This document shows, piece by piece, positions 8,648 to 17,444 of a stretch of 64,000 bases of DNA (position 1 is its first letter; each line of letters starts with the position of its first letter). Both the position numbers and the translations under genes were made by a program. This DNA comes from JALNYB01 sp963676235 (GTDB taxonomy: Archaea; Thermoplasmatota; Thermoplasmata; Methanomassiliicoccales; Methanomethylophilaceae), in assembly GCA_963676235.1 (NCBI GenBank), contig OY781044.1, forward strand, positions 1,116,001-1,180,000. Reading direction: 5' to 3'. The notes beneath the pieces are model-generated. The model worked only from the letters and a program-made list of their open reading frames with translations. It did not search any database and was not told the DNA's origin.

Positions 8648-8964
8648 AGATGGAAATAGTAAGTAAGAAAGAAAATCTCTTGCAGCAGAGGGTCGAAATC
8701 GAATTTACCCTTGAGCACCTCGGAGAATCAACCCCCGTAAGGAACGCAGTTGCAGAAGAAATCGCAAAGAAATTGAAGACCAAAAGAGAATGCGTTGTCG
8801 TTGATACGATCGAGTCTGTTTACGGAATCGGAAAATCAAAAGGATACGCAAAGGTCTATGATAGCAAAAAATGTGCACTTGCAATCGAGAACGAATATCT
8901 CCTCAAGAGAAACGGGATCGCAGCAGAAGCACCTGCAACAGACGCAGCACCAGCAAAGGAGTGA
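8644..8964 (+). CDS. rps24e: 30S ribosomal protein S24e
   Basis: A 106-residue S24e: MKMEIVSKKENLLQQR start, then PVRNAVAEEIAKKLKT and the GIGKSKGYAKVYDS block. It ends in an Ala/Pro/Thr-rich tail. The start overlaps the upstream kinase stop (ATGA) with GGAGG just before it. Confidence 0.93.
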   Translation: MKMEIVSKKENLLQQRVEIEFTLEHLGESTPVRNAVAEEIAKKLKTKRECVVVDTIESVYGIGKSKGYAKVYDSKKCALAIENEYLLKRNGIAAEAPATDAAPAKE

Positions 8965-8969
8965 TCTGA

Positions 8970-9158
8970 ATGGCAGCAAAGAAAGAAGTTAAATCAAAGA
9001 CATGTTCAAAGAAAGATGCATACAAGGTCGATGGCAATAAGATCGTCAGGACCAAACCAGTATGTCCAAAGTGCGGACCCGGTGTCTTTATGGCAACACA
9101 CAAGGACCGTGTTTCTTGCGGAAACTGTGGATATACAGAGTTCAATAAGAAAGAGTGA
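8970..9158 (+). CDS. rps27ae: 30S ribosomal protein S27ae
   Basis: A 62-residue zinc-ribbon ribosomal protein with C32-x2-C35 and C50-x2-C53 and the VCPKCGPGVFMATHKDR block. It follows rps24e by 5 bp and ends the operon before two strong hairpins. Confidence 0.93.
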   Translation: MAAKKEVKSKTCSKKDAYKVDGNKIVRTKPVCPKCGPGVFMATHKDRVSCGNCGYTEFNKKE

Positions 9159-9172
9159 GAAAGTCTTCATTC

Positions 9173-9238
9173 GGCTCCCTCCCTCTCAACGAAGGAGCCT
9201 CGATCGCCGGCAAGGGGGTTATCTACGCCCTCTCCGGC
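9173..9238 (+). terminator. Tandem hairpins after rps27ae
   Basis: The first stem is GGCTCC (9173-9178) with GGAGCC (9194-9199). The second is GCCGG (9206-9210) with CCGGC (9234-9238), extended inside by AGGG with CCCT. An AT-rich stretch follows. They probably end the operon or protect its 3' end; a small stable RNA is an alternative. Confidence 0.5.
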
Positions 9239-9278
9239 AAATTTTACTTTCTTAATATAATACAGAATTATCATTTTT

Positions 9279-9352
9279 GGGCTCATGGTATAGCTTGGAT
9301 AGCATAGGGGCTTCCGGAGCCCTAGACCCGGGTTCGAATCCCGGTGAGCTCG
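9279..9352 (+). tRNA. tRNA-Arg (anticodon CCG)
   Basis: A 74-base cloverleaf without encoded CCA: acceptor GGGCTCA with TGAGCTC, anticodon stem GGGGC/GCCCT around loop TTCCGGA, and a perfect T arm CCGGG-TTCGAAT-CCCGG. The D stem is weak as drawn (one A-C mismatch). Anticodon CCG reads CGG. An AT-rich T/A run follows it. Confidence 0.9.
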
Positions 9353-9567
9353 CTTAATTAAAAAAAAATTTGCATTTAACCCAGATGATATTTCTGTTGA
9401 AACATGTTCATATTAAATTATTAATTTTCTGTTTAAAATTATTAAGGTTGACCAATCAATTTAAAAAAGTAGAAAAATAGGGGTTTTTCATAGATAGTTT
9501 TATATGTCCAGTATGTAAATCTAGAGTCCAGCCTTTATCATTTGTTGAGAAGGCAGGAATGATATAC

Positions 9568-9783
9568 ATGGATGGAAAAGCAATATTAAACGCAATCATT
9601 GCATTGATCCTTTACATCGTATTCGCGATTATTTACTTCGTAATTCTCGCATATATTGTAAAGTTCAGCGGAAACCTCGTATTTGGTGCAAACTCAGTTG
9701 ACGCAGCCTCTGGATGTCTTGCAGCTGCAATCATAACTGCAGGAACAGTTATTGCAGGCGGAAAAGGCGTATTCTCAGATTAA
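9568..9783 (+). CDS. Small two-helix membrane protein of unknown function
   Basis: 71 residues from ATG 9568 (an in-frame ATG at 9559 is also possible but sits too close to the AGGCAGGA site). A long hydrophobic segment covers about residues 7-33 and a second, Ala/Gly-rich one about 48-66, with a short KFSGN loop between. I do not recognise the family. It has its own TATA-like stretch near 9498 and a clear terminator. Its codon choice looks like that of highly expressed neighbours, so it may be abundant (inference). Confidence 0.7.
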   Translation: MDGKAILNAIIALILYIVFAIIYFVILAYIVKFSGNLVFGANSVDAASGCLAAAIITAGTVIAGGKGVFSD

Positions 9784-9803
9784 GCATGATCCGTCAATAA
9801 ATC

Positions 9804-9840
9804 GGGGTCTATGACCCCCAAACTTTCTTTTAGTTTTTTT
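9804..9840 (+). terminator. Terminator after the small membrane protein
   Basis: GGGGTC (9804-9809) pairs with GACCCC (9813-9818) around loop TAT, followed by T-rich runs to 9840. Confidence 0.75.
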
Positions 9841-10068
9841 GTTCTTTATTCCGTTCGACTCAATGTTTGTATGTTATTCTGGATATTTTTATAAAGATTA
9901 TCTAATTATATCGATTTCATCTTTGAAGGATAGGTCATTATATGTTGTTTTAACATCTGCGATTGTATTGAGGTAGAAAGGAAATATAGTAAATATGATA
10001 ATTTCAAACTCGACAGAGGTTTTTCGATTCCAAACCTTTTTCTATTTTCTAAGCACTGTTTCTTACAT

Positions 10069-10215
10069 ATGGCATCTATTCCAGGATTTGTTGAGAAATG
10101 CGATTGTCCTAAGACCGAGTGTCCTAGACATGGAAAGTGTTGTGAATGTGTTGCATATCACAGAGATGAGAAACAGAATATTCCCGTTTGTCTTAGGCCC
10201 TTTATACCACAGTGA
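10069..10215 (+). CDS. Cysteine-rich 48-residue protein (DUF6485-like)
   Basis: A short gene encoding 48 residues with C11-D-C13, C18, C24-C25-E-C27 and C41, including the block CPRHGKCCECVAYHRDE. This matches the pattern I know for small cytosolic DUF6485-type proteins with clustered cysteines, probably metal-binding. No ribosome site is obvious; AT-rich sequence 40-80 bases upstream may be its promoter. A different frame is open across the same place but has no recognisable features. It precedes the mevalonate-phosphate dehydratase genes by 49 bp. Confidence 0.65.
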   Translation: MASIPGFVEKCDCPKTECPRHGKCCECVAYHRDEKQNIPVCLRPFIPQ

Positions 10216-10264
10216 TTATTTTCAAAACAAAATTGATTAATCCCTGTATAGGATACAGATAGAC

Positions 10265-11440
10265 ATGGATTTCACCAGGGAGGAAGAATCGATCTTCAAC
10301 GGAGAGCAGGGTGAAGGCGTTCAGAAGGCAATGGAACTTGTAGCAGCTCTCGGTAAGATATATGGAGCTCAGAACCTCATAGACATCACTTCGGCACATT
10401 TGTCAGGTGCATCGTACAAGACGATAGGTGATGGTGGCTTGAAGTATCTGGATGATATGGTAAAAAGTGGAGCAAAAGTATCTGTTCCTTCAACATTGAA
10501 TCCTGTCGGAATGGACAGAGAAAGATGGAAAGAGATGCACATCACACCTCAGTTCGCAGAGAAACAGTTGAAGATAATAGATCTGTATGGAAAGATGGGC
10601 ATTAAAACGACATGTTCATGTACTCCATATATGGGAGATAATGTTCCTTCCTTTGGAGATCATGTTGCATGGGCTGAATCTTCAGCGCTTTCGTTTGTGA
10701 ATTCCTATATAGGAGCAAGGACCAACCGCGAAGGTGGTCCCGGGGCTCTTGCAGCGGCTATTTTGGGAAAAACCGCTAATTATGGTTTACATTTGGATAA
10801 GAATAGAAAACCCACTGTTGTGATTGATGCGGAGATAGATGGTTCAGTTTTCAGTTATTCGATGTTAGGACAGGCCGTAGGAATGGCTATAGGTGGAGGA
10901 GTTCCGTATTTCAGAGGTATCAAGCCCGTCGTAGAGGATGCTAAGACCTTATCGGCTGCAATGGCTGCTGCAGGCTCAGTAGCGTTATATCATGTCGAAG
11001 GCGTTACGCCCGAGGCAGGTAATTTCGATGTGAGCGATCTTGATGTTATTCATATTGGAAAGAAAGAACTTCAGGAAGCCTATGATAAGCTCAATACCAC
11101 TGATCATGTTCAACTCATCGCATTGGGATGTCCACACCTGAGTGTGAAGGAGATTCATGATATAGCTATGTTTTTGAAAGGAAAGAAGAAGAGAAATAAG
11201 GATGTTGAAGTATGGTTCTGCACATCTTCCACTATAAGAGATCAATGTCCAGAGGATGTTAGGATCCTTGAGGAGTTCGGTCCTGTTCTTGCAGATACAT
11301 GTATGGTCGTTGCACCTATAGAAGGTGTTTTCCAGCGCACTGGTACCAATTCTGCCAAAGCTGGCAATTATCTTCCCACATTATGTTCACAAAAGGCCAT
11401 GTGCCGTGATATCACGAAATTGATGGATGTGATCTTGTGA
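10265..11440 (+). CDS. Phosphomevalonate dehydratase large subunit (aconitase X)
   Basis: A 391-residue aconitase X large subunit (former DUF521). In archaea it dehydrates mevalonate 5-phosphate to trans-anhydromevalonate 5-phosphate in the modified mevalonate pathway leading to isoprenoid lipids. Visible segments are STLNPVGMDRERW near 77-89, TTCSCTPYMGDNVP near 116-129, GARTNREGGPGALAAAI near 152-168, the GCPHLSVKEI block with a conserved Cys, and DTCMVVAPIEG near the C terminus; these cysteines are the expected Fe-S ligands. The next gene, overlapping by 4 bp, is its small subunit. Confidence 0.9.
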   Translation: MDFTREEESIFNGEQGEGVQKAMELVAALGKIYGAQNLIDITSAHLSGASYKTIGDGGLKYLDDMVKSGAKVSVPSTLNPVGMDRERWKEMHITPQFAEKQLKIIDLYGKMGIKTTCSCTPYMGDNVPSFGDHVAWAESSALSFVNSYIGARTNREGGPGALAAAILGKTANYGLHLDKNRKPTVVIDAEIDGSVFSYSMLGQAVGMAIGGGVPYFRGIKPVVEDAKTLSAAMAAAGSVALYHVEGVTPEAGNFDVSDLDVIHIGKKELQEAYDKLNTTDHVQLIALGCPHLSVKEIHDIAMFLKGKKKRNKDVEVWFCTSSTIRDQCPEDVRILEEFGPVLADTCMVVAPIEGVFQRTGTNSAKAGNYLPTLCSQKAMCRDITKLMDVIL

Positions 11441-12213
11441 TAATCAATGGAAGGTCCATCTATATGGGAAAAGCCACAGGAAAGGTAGTGAAACTCAATG
11501 ATGCGTTCAGTTTCCTCGGAGGAGTAGATGCCTCTACAGGAGAATTGAAGGTGGAAGATGGCGGAAATATCTCAAATAAGATCTTTGTATTCCCAAAAGG
11601 AAAAGGAAGTACAGTCGGTTCATTCGTGATGTATGATCTAATGGTTCACGGAAAGGCTCCTGCAGCCGTTATCAACAAGTCTGCTGAAACGATTGTCACG
11701 ACAGGCGCAGTGATAGCATCTATTCCCATGGTTGACAATATCGATGTCGATCTTATTTGTAATGGGGATGAGGTTGTAGTTGACGGGAACATCGGAACGG
11801 TTGAGATCAAAGGCGTAAAGTGTATCAGCACCGTGTCGTCTGCTATTATCGTTGATGGCAAGGTATTGCTTTTGAAACGTCCGAAAACAGCAAGATCATT
11901 TCCAGATGTTCAATCGCTAGTTGCGGGTAAGATAGAACCCGGAGAGACGCCGGAAGAAGCGGCTAAAAGGGAGATATTCGAAGAGACTCAGATAGTTGTT
12001 GATAAGCCAAATGTATCTGGGCCCAAGATTTATGTGAGAGAAGGTGACATAATATGGGAAGTGTATCCTTTTATGTACAAGTTGAGTGCTGCAAAACCAG
12101 TCCTCAATCACGAGAATGTTTCATATGAATGGTTTCCAGTAGAAGAAATGAAGTCAAAAAAGACAACTGTCGCTAAGACAAATGAGATTGTTGCTGAAAT
12201 GTTGAAAATGTAA
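11437..12213 (+). CDS. Phosphomevalonate dehydratase small subunit fused to a Nudix domain
   Basis: 258 residues. Residues about 1-130 are the aconitase X small subunit (DUF126): INGRSIYMGKATG, then the active-site KGKGSTVGSFVMYDL near 54-68. Residues about 134-258 form a Nudix fold with the box G164-x5-E170-x7-R178-E179-I-F-E182-E183-T-Q185-I; the second Gly of the consensus is Gln185. Small subunits are normally about 130-140 residues, so this is a fusion. GTG is the start, overlapping the large-subunit stop (GTGA). The Nudix partner suggests a link to isopentenyl phosphate/diphosphate chemistry (inference). A bidirectional terminator follows. Confidence 0.85.
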   Translation: MIINGRSIYMGKATGKVVKLNDAFSFLGGVDASTGELKVEDGGNISNKIFVFPKGKGSTVGSFVMYDLMVHGKAPAAVINKSAETIVTTGAVIASIPMVDNIDVDLICNGDEVVVDGNIGTVEIKGVKCISTVSSAIIVDGKVLLLKRPKTARSFPDVQSLVAGKIEPGETPEEAAKREIFEETQIVVDKPNVSGPKIYVREGDIIWEVYPFMYKLSAAKPVLNHENVSYEWFPVEEMKSKKTTVAKTNEIVAEMLKM

Positions 12214-12217
12214 AATC

Positions 12218-12249
12218 GAGGGTGGTATCTAAATTCCACCCTCTTTCAA
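12218..12249. terminator. Bidirectional terminator between the dehydratase operon and ileS
   Basis: GAGGGTGG (12218-12225) pairs perfectly with CCACCCTC (12236-12243), loop 10 bases, T-rich on the plus side and A-rich before the stem. It serves two convergent genes. Confidence 0.75.
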
Positions 12250-12260
12250 TTTAAATTTGT

Positions 12261-15218
12261 TTATTGCTGTTCTGCAGAGCTGATGCCGATAACGATATCT
12301 TTTCCTGTGACATCCCACGTCTTTACGGAATCTCCGCCGGGGCTGTCAGTGAATGTGAGCTTCTTCGCTCTGACCTCATTTGATATGTGGTCTTTCCAGG
12401 TCTCAAACAGTCCTACAAGATATGGTTCGGCGGATACTTCGCAGTTGATATATTGTTCAACTTTGAGTTTCATATCTTTACGCATCTGTTGGATTCTACG
12501 TATAAGTTCTCTGGCATATCCTTCAGCCTCGATCTCTGGTGTGACGTTGAAGTCGATGAAGATCTCGCCCTCTTTGAATGCGACAGGAGTGAGATCTCTT
12601 TCGTTCGTATCGTTTTCGATGTACTCTATCGTCTTGATGTTGCCTTGTTGTGCAAGGACATCTCCGAAGACACGCACGGCATCGTTAACTCTGCTGTCTG
12701 TTCCACGGACAAATATACGTTTCAGAGGCCATCTGAGCTTGCTTCCCATCTTTGCCCTTTCTGCCGCTACGACTTCAATGATGTTTTGGATCAGAGTCAT
12801 GCTGTGTTCCAGATCTTCATTGATAAGCGATTTGTTGCAAACTACCCAATCTTCCATATGGATGGTGAGTTTCTCCCCTCCCATATGCTGGTAGACCTCT
12901 TCAGCGATATGAGGTGTGAACGGAGCCATTATGAGCGCAGTATTCATGATAGCATAGTGGAGAACGTAGTAAGAAGCGATCTTGTCCTTTTCTGCATTCG
13001 CATCCTCTGTCCAGCTTCTATCTCTGACAAGACGGACATACCATCTTGAAAGATCCTCCATTATATAGTCTTCCAGAGCACGTGCAGCTTTGTGCAATTC
13101 TCTGGATTCTAGACCTTCGGTGACAGATCTTTTGACCTTTTCGGTCTTTGAGAGCATCCACCTATCTTCATCTCTGAGATATGGTTGAACACTTTCCAAG
13201 TTATATGCATCAGGATCATATTCATCGATCATCATATATGTTGAAGCGAAGTTCACAACGTTCCAGTAGGTATTGAGAATCTTTCTTGCATTTTTCGGTC
13301 CGTCTTTCTGGAAAGCGGTATCTTCCCACGGGGCGTTGGATTCAATCAGATAGAATCTTAACGAATCTGCACCGAGTTGATCGATGATCTCCAACGGTTC
13401 AATCACATTGCCTTTGGATTTGGACATTTTCTGTCCTTTGGGGTCAAGCACCCATCCATGCATCATTACTTCATCGTAAGGTGCTCTATCAAATGAAACG
13501 ACACCTGCACCCAATTGAGTATAGAACCATCCTCTTGTCTGATCATGCGCTTCTACAATGAATCTGCCGGGCCACCAGGTGTTGAATTCGTCTTTCTTTG
13601 CAGGATATCCTAGTTGTGCCCATGCAGCAACTCCGGAATCGAACCAGACATCAAGGACATCTTTTATTCTATGCATTGTTTTTCCGCATTTTGGACATGT
13701 GAATGTGACACCGTCGATCCAAGGTCTATGAGTATCCATGCCGGGCGTGTAACCGTTGCCTTCTTCCAGTTCTTTGTACTGGCCGACGACCTTTGTGTTA
13801 CCGCATTCGCATTCCCAGACAGGCATCGGGATACCCCAATATCTCTGACGGGATACGCACCATTCTCTGGCGCCTTCTACCCAGTTACGTTCTCTTGTGG
13901 CACCTGCCCAGTCAGGAACCCATTTTGCACGGTCGATCTCGCTGAGCATTTTGTCTTTTACTTTGGGTATATCCACAAACCATTGACGTGTATTCCTGTA
14001 GATGATTGGTGATTTGCATCTCCAGCAGTGTCCGTACCTGTGTTTGATCTTCTCTGTGTTGAAGAGGATCTTATTGTCGTCTAGGTATTTCACCACATCA
14101 TCGTTGACGGTCTTGACCTTTTTGTTGGCCATCATCGGGAATTCATCAGTGAACCTCCCTGATTCTCCTACAGGGCAGAATGGTTCTATGTGATATCTTT
14201 TACCTGTTTCATAATCATCCGGTCCGAAACCGGGTGCGGTGTGGACCAGTCCTGTGTTATCTTTCTCAACATAATCTGCTGTGACGATCTTGAATGTCCA
14301 TTCGCTTCTTTTCAGGTATGCCTCATCGATCTCGAATGGCGGTATATATTCCAGGCCTTCGAGTTGTTTGCCAGTCATTTTCTCAACGAGTTCAAAGTTT
14401 TCATATCCGCCCTTCTTCATGACATATTCAGCTTGTGATTCCATACAGATTACGGTCTCGGAGCCGTTAGGTCCGGTCAGTATGACCTTAGCGTAATCGA
14501 ATTTGGGGTGAACGGCAACTGCCATGTTGGACGGAAGTGTCCAAGGAGTCGTCGTCCAAATAAGAAGAGAGACACCTTTGTCATTTTTCAATGGGAATCT
14601 GACCATCACAGATGGGTCAGTCTCATCCCAGTATTCTATCTCTGCCTCTGCGAGAGCGGTCTCACATCTGGGGCACCAAGTGACGACTCTGTTTGCAGGA
14701 CCTAATAATCCGCGTTCGTATGCGCGGGATACCGTCCACCATGCAGATTCCATAAAATCTAATTTAAGTGTCTGATAGGGATGGTCCCAATCCATCCATA
14801 CACCGAGTTGTTTGAACTGTTCAGTCATGCTTCCATGAAGATCATAAGCGAATTTCTTACAGGTCTCTACGAATTTATCGATACCGATCTCTTCGATCTC
14901 TTTTTTGGAATGTACACCGATCTTCTTTTCCACCTGAACTTCAATAGGAAGACCATGCATATCGAAACCAGGTTGGTCGCGGACGTTGTATCCGTTCATT
15001 CTCCAGTACCTTATAAAAATATCTTTAATGGTCTTGTTCATCGCAGTTCCAAGGTGGATAGAACCCGTTGTGTACGGGGGACCGTCAAGGAAGTAGAATT
15101 TCTCTCCAGCCGACCTCAGTTCTTTAGTCTTCTCATAAGCATTTTCGGATTTCCAGTAAGTCTGAATCTCCTTCTCAATTGTTGGCGCATCATAATTCGC
15201 GCGGACCTGCTTTATCAT
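12261..15218 (-). CDS. ileS: Isoleucyl-tRNA synthetase
   Basis: A 985-residue class I synthetase charging tRNA-Ile. Seen are the HIGH-type signature GSIHLGTAM with H55-L-G-T58, the editing domain with WTTTPWTLPSN near 220, the KMSKSKGN loop near residue 597, WFVDIPK and the anticodon-binding C-terminal half. The DFNVTPEIEAEGYARELIRRIQ region (split here only by naming) is typical of the archaeal/eukaryotic IleRS C terminus. ATG at 15216-15218 has GAGG before it. It is apparently monocistronic. Confidence 0.96.
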   Translation of the reverse strand: MIKQVRANYDAPTIEKEIQTYWKSENAYEKTKELRSAGEKFYFLDGPPYTTGSIHLGTAMNKTIKDIFIRYWRMNGYNVRDQPGFDMHGLPIEVQVEKKIGVHSKKEIEEIGIDKFVETCKKFAYDLHGSMTEQFKQLGVWMDWDHPYQTLKLDFMESAWWTVSRAYERGLLGPANRVVTWCPRCETALAEAEIEYWDETDPSVMVRFPLKNDKGVSLLIWTTTPWTLPSNMAVAVHPKFDYAKVILTGPNGSETVICMESQAEYVMKKGGYENFELVEKMTGKQLEGLEYIPPFEIDEAYLKRSEWTFKIVTADYVEKDNTGLVHTAPGFGPDDYETGKRYHIEPFCPVGESGRFTDEFPMMANKKVKTVNDDVVKYLDDNKILFNTEKIKHRYGHCWRCKSPIIYRNTRQWFVDIPKVKDKMLSEIDRAKWVPDWAGATRERNWVEGAREWCVSRQRYWGIPMPVWECECGNTKVVGQYKELEEGNGYTPGMDTHRPWIDGVTFTCPKCGKTMHRIKDVLDVWFDSGVAAWAQLGYPAKKDEFNTWWPGRFIVEAHDQTRGWFYTQLGAGVVSFDRAPYDEVMMHGWVLDPKGQKMSKSKGNVIEPLEIIDQLGADSLRFYLIESNAPWEDTAFQKDGPKNARKILNTYWNVVNFASTYMMIDEYDPDAYNLESVQPYLRDEDRWMLSKTEKVKRSVTEGLESRELHKAARALEDYIMEDLSRWYVRLVRDRSWTEDANAEKDKIASYYVLHYAIMNTALIMAPFTPHIAEEVYQHMGGEKLTIHMEDWVVCNKSLINEDLEHSMTLIQNIIEVVAAERAKMGSKLRWPLKRIFVRGTDSRVNDAVRVFGDVLAQQGNIKTIEYIENDTNERDLTPVAFKEGEIFIDFNVTPEIEAEGYARELIRRIQQMRKDMKLKVEQYINCEVSAEPYLVGLFETWKDHISNEVRAKKLTFTDSPGGDSVKTWDVTGKDIVIGISSAEQQ

Positions 15219-15308
15219 CGCTAATCCTCATTTATCTTCAGAACTATCTTGTCTGACGACTAATAGGACTATTATCATCCTGATTAAATATTTAATTGTT
15301 AAAAAGAC

Positions 15309-16337
15309 TTAGAACCAAGAATCAAGCGATCTTTGTTTTTTCTTTGCAATATTAGCTTTGCGAGAATCTTCGATCTTATTGAGAGTGTTTTCTATCCTAT
15401 CCTGCGAGAAATCATAACCCTTCATCATTTCGATGACTGCATCTCTGTCGATATTTTTAGGTTTCAGATCATAATCATCGGAATAAGTACTGTTGAGAAA
15501 GATGTCACGGATATCCTGATACTCAGGGATTTCCTCTCCGATCGTATGGAGTGCATGTTCAAGGTCTCCGTTTTCTTTTATTAGTTTTAATCCTTTCTTG
15601 GGGCCGATACCGTTGATCCCGGGATTGAAGTCTGTTCCCATGAGGATACAGACATCTACCAGTTGTTCTCTGGTGATGTCAAGCGAATCAAAGAATTCCT
15701 GAGAGTTTATTAGTTCTGTTTTAACATCTCTGTATTGTTCTTTTCCAGGGATTTTCCTTCTTCCGGTTATCGTCAAGTTCCTCACAAGTGTTGGAGCACC
15801 GAATAAAATGGAATCGAAATCTTGAGAAGCTGATGCATAGACATCTCCTTTTTTACACATGTATGCTGCCTGTGCCTCTCCGTCGCTAGGAGCATCTATT
15901 ATAGGAAGTCCCAGATAATTGATCAGTTCTTTTGCAGATGTTCTGATCTCAGGAGTCATCCTAGAAGTCTGCTGGGCTTTGGAGAATGCTTTTTTCATGT
16001 CTCCTTCTTCCTTTGCAGTTTCCCATTCTATTGTGGCTTTATCGCGGATATCCTTTCTTTTATCAAGGGTTGCTTTTTTCAGTACGTTTGGCTTTCCATC
16101 GAATACGAAAGAAGGTTCGATACCTTGAGCAATAAGGTTGGAGGTTCTATAGAGAATTCCAGATAAATGTGAAGTGATCCTTCCGTTCTTGTCATTCAGA
16201 GGATTTCCGTCAGGTTGTCTGATGATAGAAAGGAATTGGTAGATCGTGTTGTAAGCATCGATGGCTACTGTTTTTCCGCATAGATCGCTTAATTCAATGG
16301 TTTTGAACTCTGTAAGGCCCGAAAGATTTACTCCCAT
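15309..16337 (-). CDS. fen: Flap endonuclease 1
   Basis: A 342-residue archaeal FEN1, which cleaves 5' flaps in Okazaki fragment maturation and repair. Seen are the N-terminal MGVNLSGL, VAIDAYNTIYQFL with the first metal Asp, PSFVFDG, DAPSEGEAQ-type DAPSDGEAQAAY near 152, MGTDFNPGINGIGPKKG near 233 and a C-terminal PCNA-binding box QRSLDSWF. It lies 11 bp downstream of rpe in the same direction. Confidence 0.95.
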   Translation of the reverse strand: MGVNLSGLTEFKTIELSDLCGKTVAIDAYNTIYQFLSIIRQPDGNPLNDKNGRITSHLSGILYRTSNLIAQGIEPSFVFDGKPNVLKKATLDKRKDIRDKATIEWETAKEEGDMKKAFSKAQQTSRMTPEIRTSAKELINYLGLPIIDAPSDGEAQAAYMCKKGDVYASASQDFDSILFGAPTLVRNLTITGRRKIPGKEQYRDVKTELINSQEFFDSLDITREQLVDVCILMGTDFNPGINGIGPKKGLKLIKENGDLEHALHTIGEEIPEYQDIRDIFLNSTYSDDYDLKPKNIDRDAVIEMMKGYDFSQDRIENTLNKIEDSRKANIAKKKQRSLDSWF

Positions 16338-16348
16338 CTACGTACACC

Positions 16349-17014
16349 TCAGTTCTTTGCATTGGGGCCGTATGTCTTCCACAATGCTATCTCGGAGGCC
16401 ATATCCTTGAGTTTAAAAAGAGAACTCCCTGCTGCAAGAACGGTAGCTCCCGCATCTACGCATCTTTTTCCTGTTTCTCTATTAATGCCACCGTCCACGG
16501 ATATTTCCAACTTGGGATTTTGTGCATTGGCATATTCTTTCACATAGGATATCTTCGGAAGTCCGATCTCTTGGAAGCTTTGTCCTCCGAAACCCGCTTG
16601 AACCGTCATTATGAGTACAAGGTCAATTTTATCCAAATACCTATCAAGATCTCTTACCGGAGTTTTAGGATTAAGAGTAATGCCTGCTTTCAAACCGTTA
16701 TCTTTTATATTGTCGATAGCTCCGAGAATATCTCCGCTCGATTCTGTATGAACCGTGATCATATCTGCTCCAGCCTTTGTAAAATCATCGATATATCTTA
16801 TCGGGTCCTCGATCATGAGATGGACATCGAATGGCATTTTCGAGAGTGAACGGATCGACGCTATTACAGATGGTCCGATTGTTATATTGGGGACGAACAT
16901 TCCATCCATGACATCGATATGCGCCCAATCCGCTCCTTCTTTCTCTATTCTCTTCAATTCCTCTCCGAGTTTTGAAAAATCAGCGGATAGCATTGATGGT
17001 GCAATCTTGGTCAT
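16349..17014 (-). CDS. rpe: Ribulose-phosphate 3-epimerase
   Basis: A 221-residue TIM-barrel epimerase interconverting ribulose 5-phosphate and xylulose 5-phosphate. It shows IAPSMLSADF, HIDVMDGMFVPN with catalytic Asp, FDVHLMIEDP, AGFGGQSF and VDGGI near residue 173. The usual VEPGFGGQ is VQAGFGGQ. It appears to be the first gene of an rpe-fen unit. Confidence 0.92.
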   Translation of the reverse strand: MTKIAPSMLSADFSKLGEELKRIEKEGADWAHIDVMDGMFVPNITIGPSVIASIRSLSKMPFDVHLMIEDPIRYIDDFTKAGADMITVHTESSGDILGAIDNIKDNGLKAGITLNPKTPVRDLDRYLDKIDLVLIMTVQAGFGGQSFQEIGLPKISYVKEYANAQNPKLEISVDGGINRETGKRCVDAGATVLAAGSSLFKLKDMASEIALWKTYGPNAKN

Positions 17015-17444
17015 ATTTTGCGTGATGTATTTCTTGGATTTATAATTTGAAGTAGAAATACAGAGAAAGTATGTTTTGTAATTGGTTTTGTAAGATATTA
17101 TTTGGGGTTATGGATGTTTTTTCTAATTTTGCATATGCTTAGTCAATATTGTTATTGCCAGAGAAATCAAAGTACGTTGATAATTACGCGGATCAAAATA
17201 TGGGTTTACAACAATTGCATCACCTGTCTGGTTATACAGGTTTAAAACATAAGCATATTTTTCGGAAATTGTATTACAAATATCAGACGAAGTTCTTATC
17301 ATTATATTTGAATCGGCGTAATGATCGATTGTAAATTTATTTACTGCGTTTTGTTTTAATAATGATAAGTTTTGATATTGAAGCTGACATTTTTCGTTCT
17401 TATTCCGGGAAATCAATATATCTTTCCACATCAATATAGGATGT
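17015..17444. other. AT-rich gap with one doubtful reading frame
   Basis: This stretch lies between divergent rpe and the zinc-finger-like gene and must hold both promoters. A minus-strand frame from ATG 17431 to 17123 (102 residues, no recognisable domain, no ribosome site) is open, but its composition does not look clearly coding, so I do not call it a gene. A short inverted repeat ACCTGT/ACAGGT lies near 17222-17241. Confidence 0.35.

Noticed and set aside
9995..10240. 81-codon frame overlapping the cysteine-rich mini-gene
   Set aside because: The overlapping frame at 10069-10215 has a clear cysteine pattern, whereas this one has none.
12283..15224. Several plus-strand open frames of 60-220 codons across ileS
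   Set aside because: They mirror a conserved synthetase gene in other frames and carry no recognisable protein features.
17222..17241. ACCTGT/ACAGGT inverted repeat
   Set aside because: Only 6 bp arms with no gene start in a suitable place; likely chance in an AT-rich gap.
17123..17431. 102-codon minus-strand frame in the gap before the small zinc-like gene
   Set aside because: No ribosome site, domain or convincing coding composition; kept only as a remark in the gap entry.
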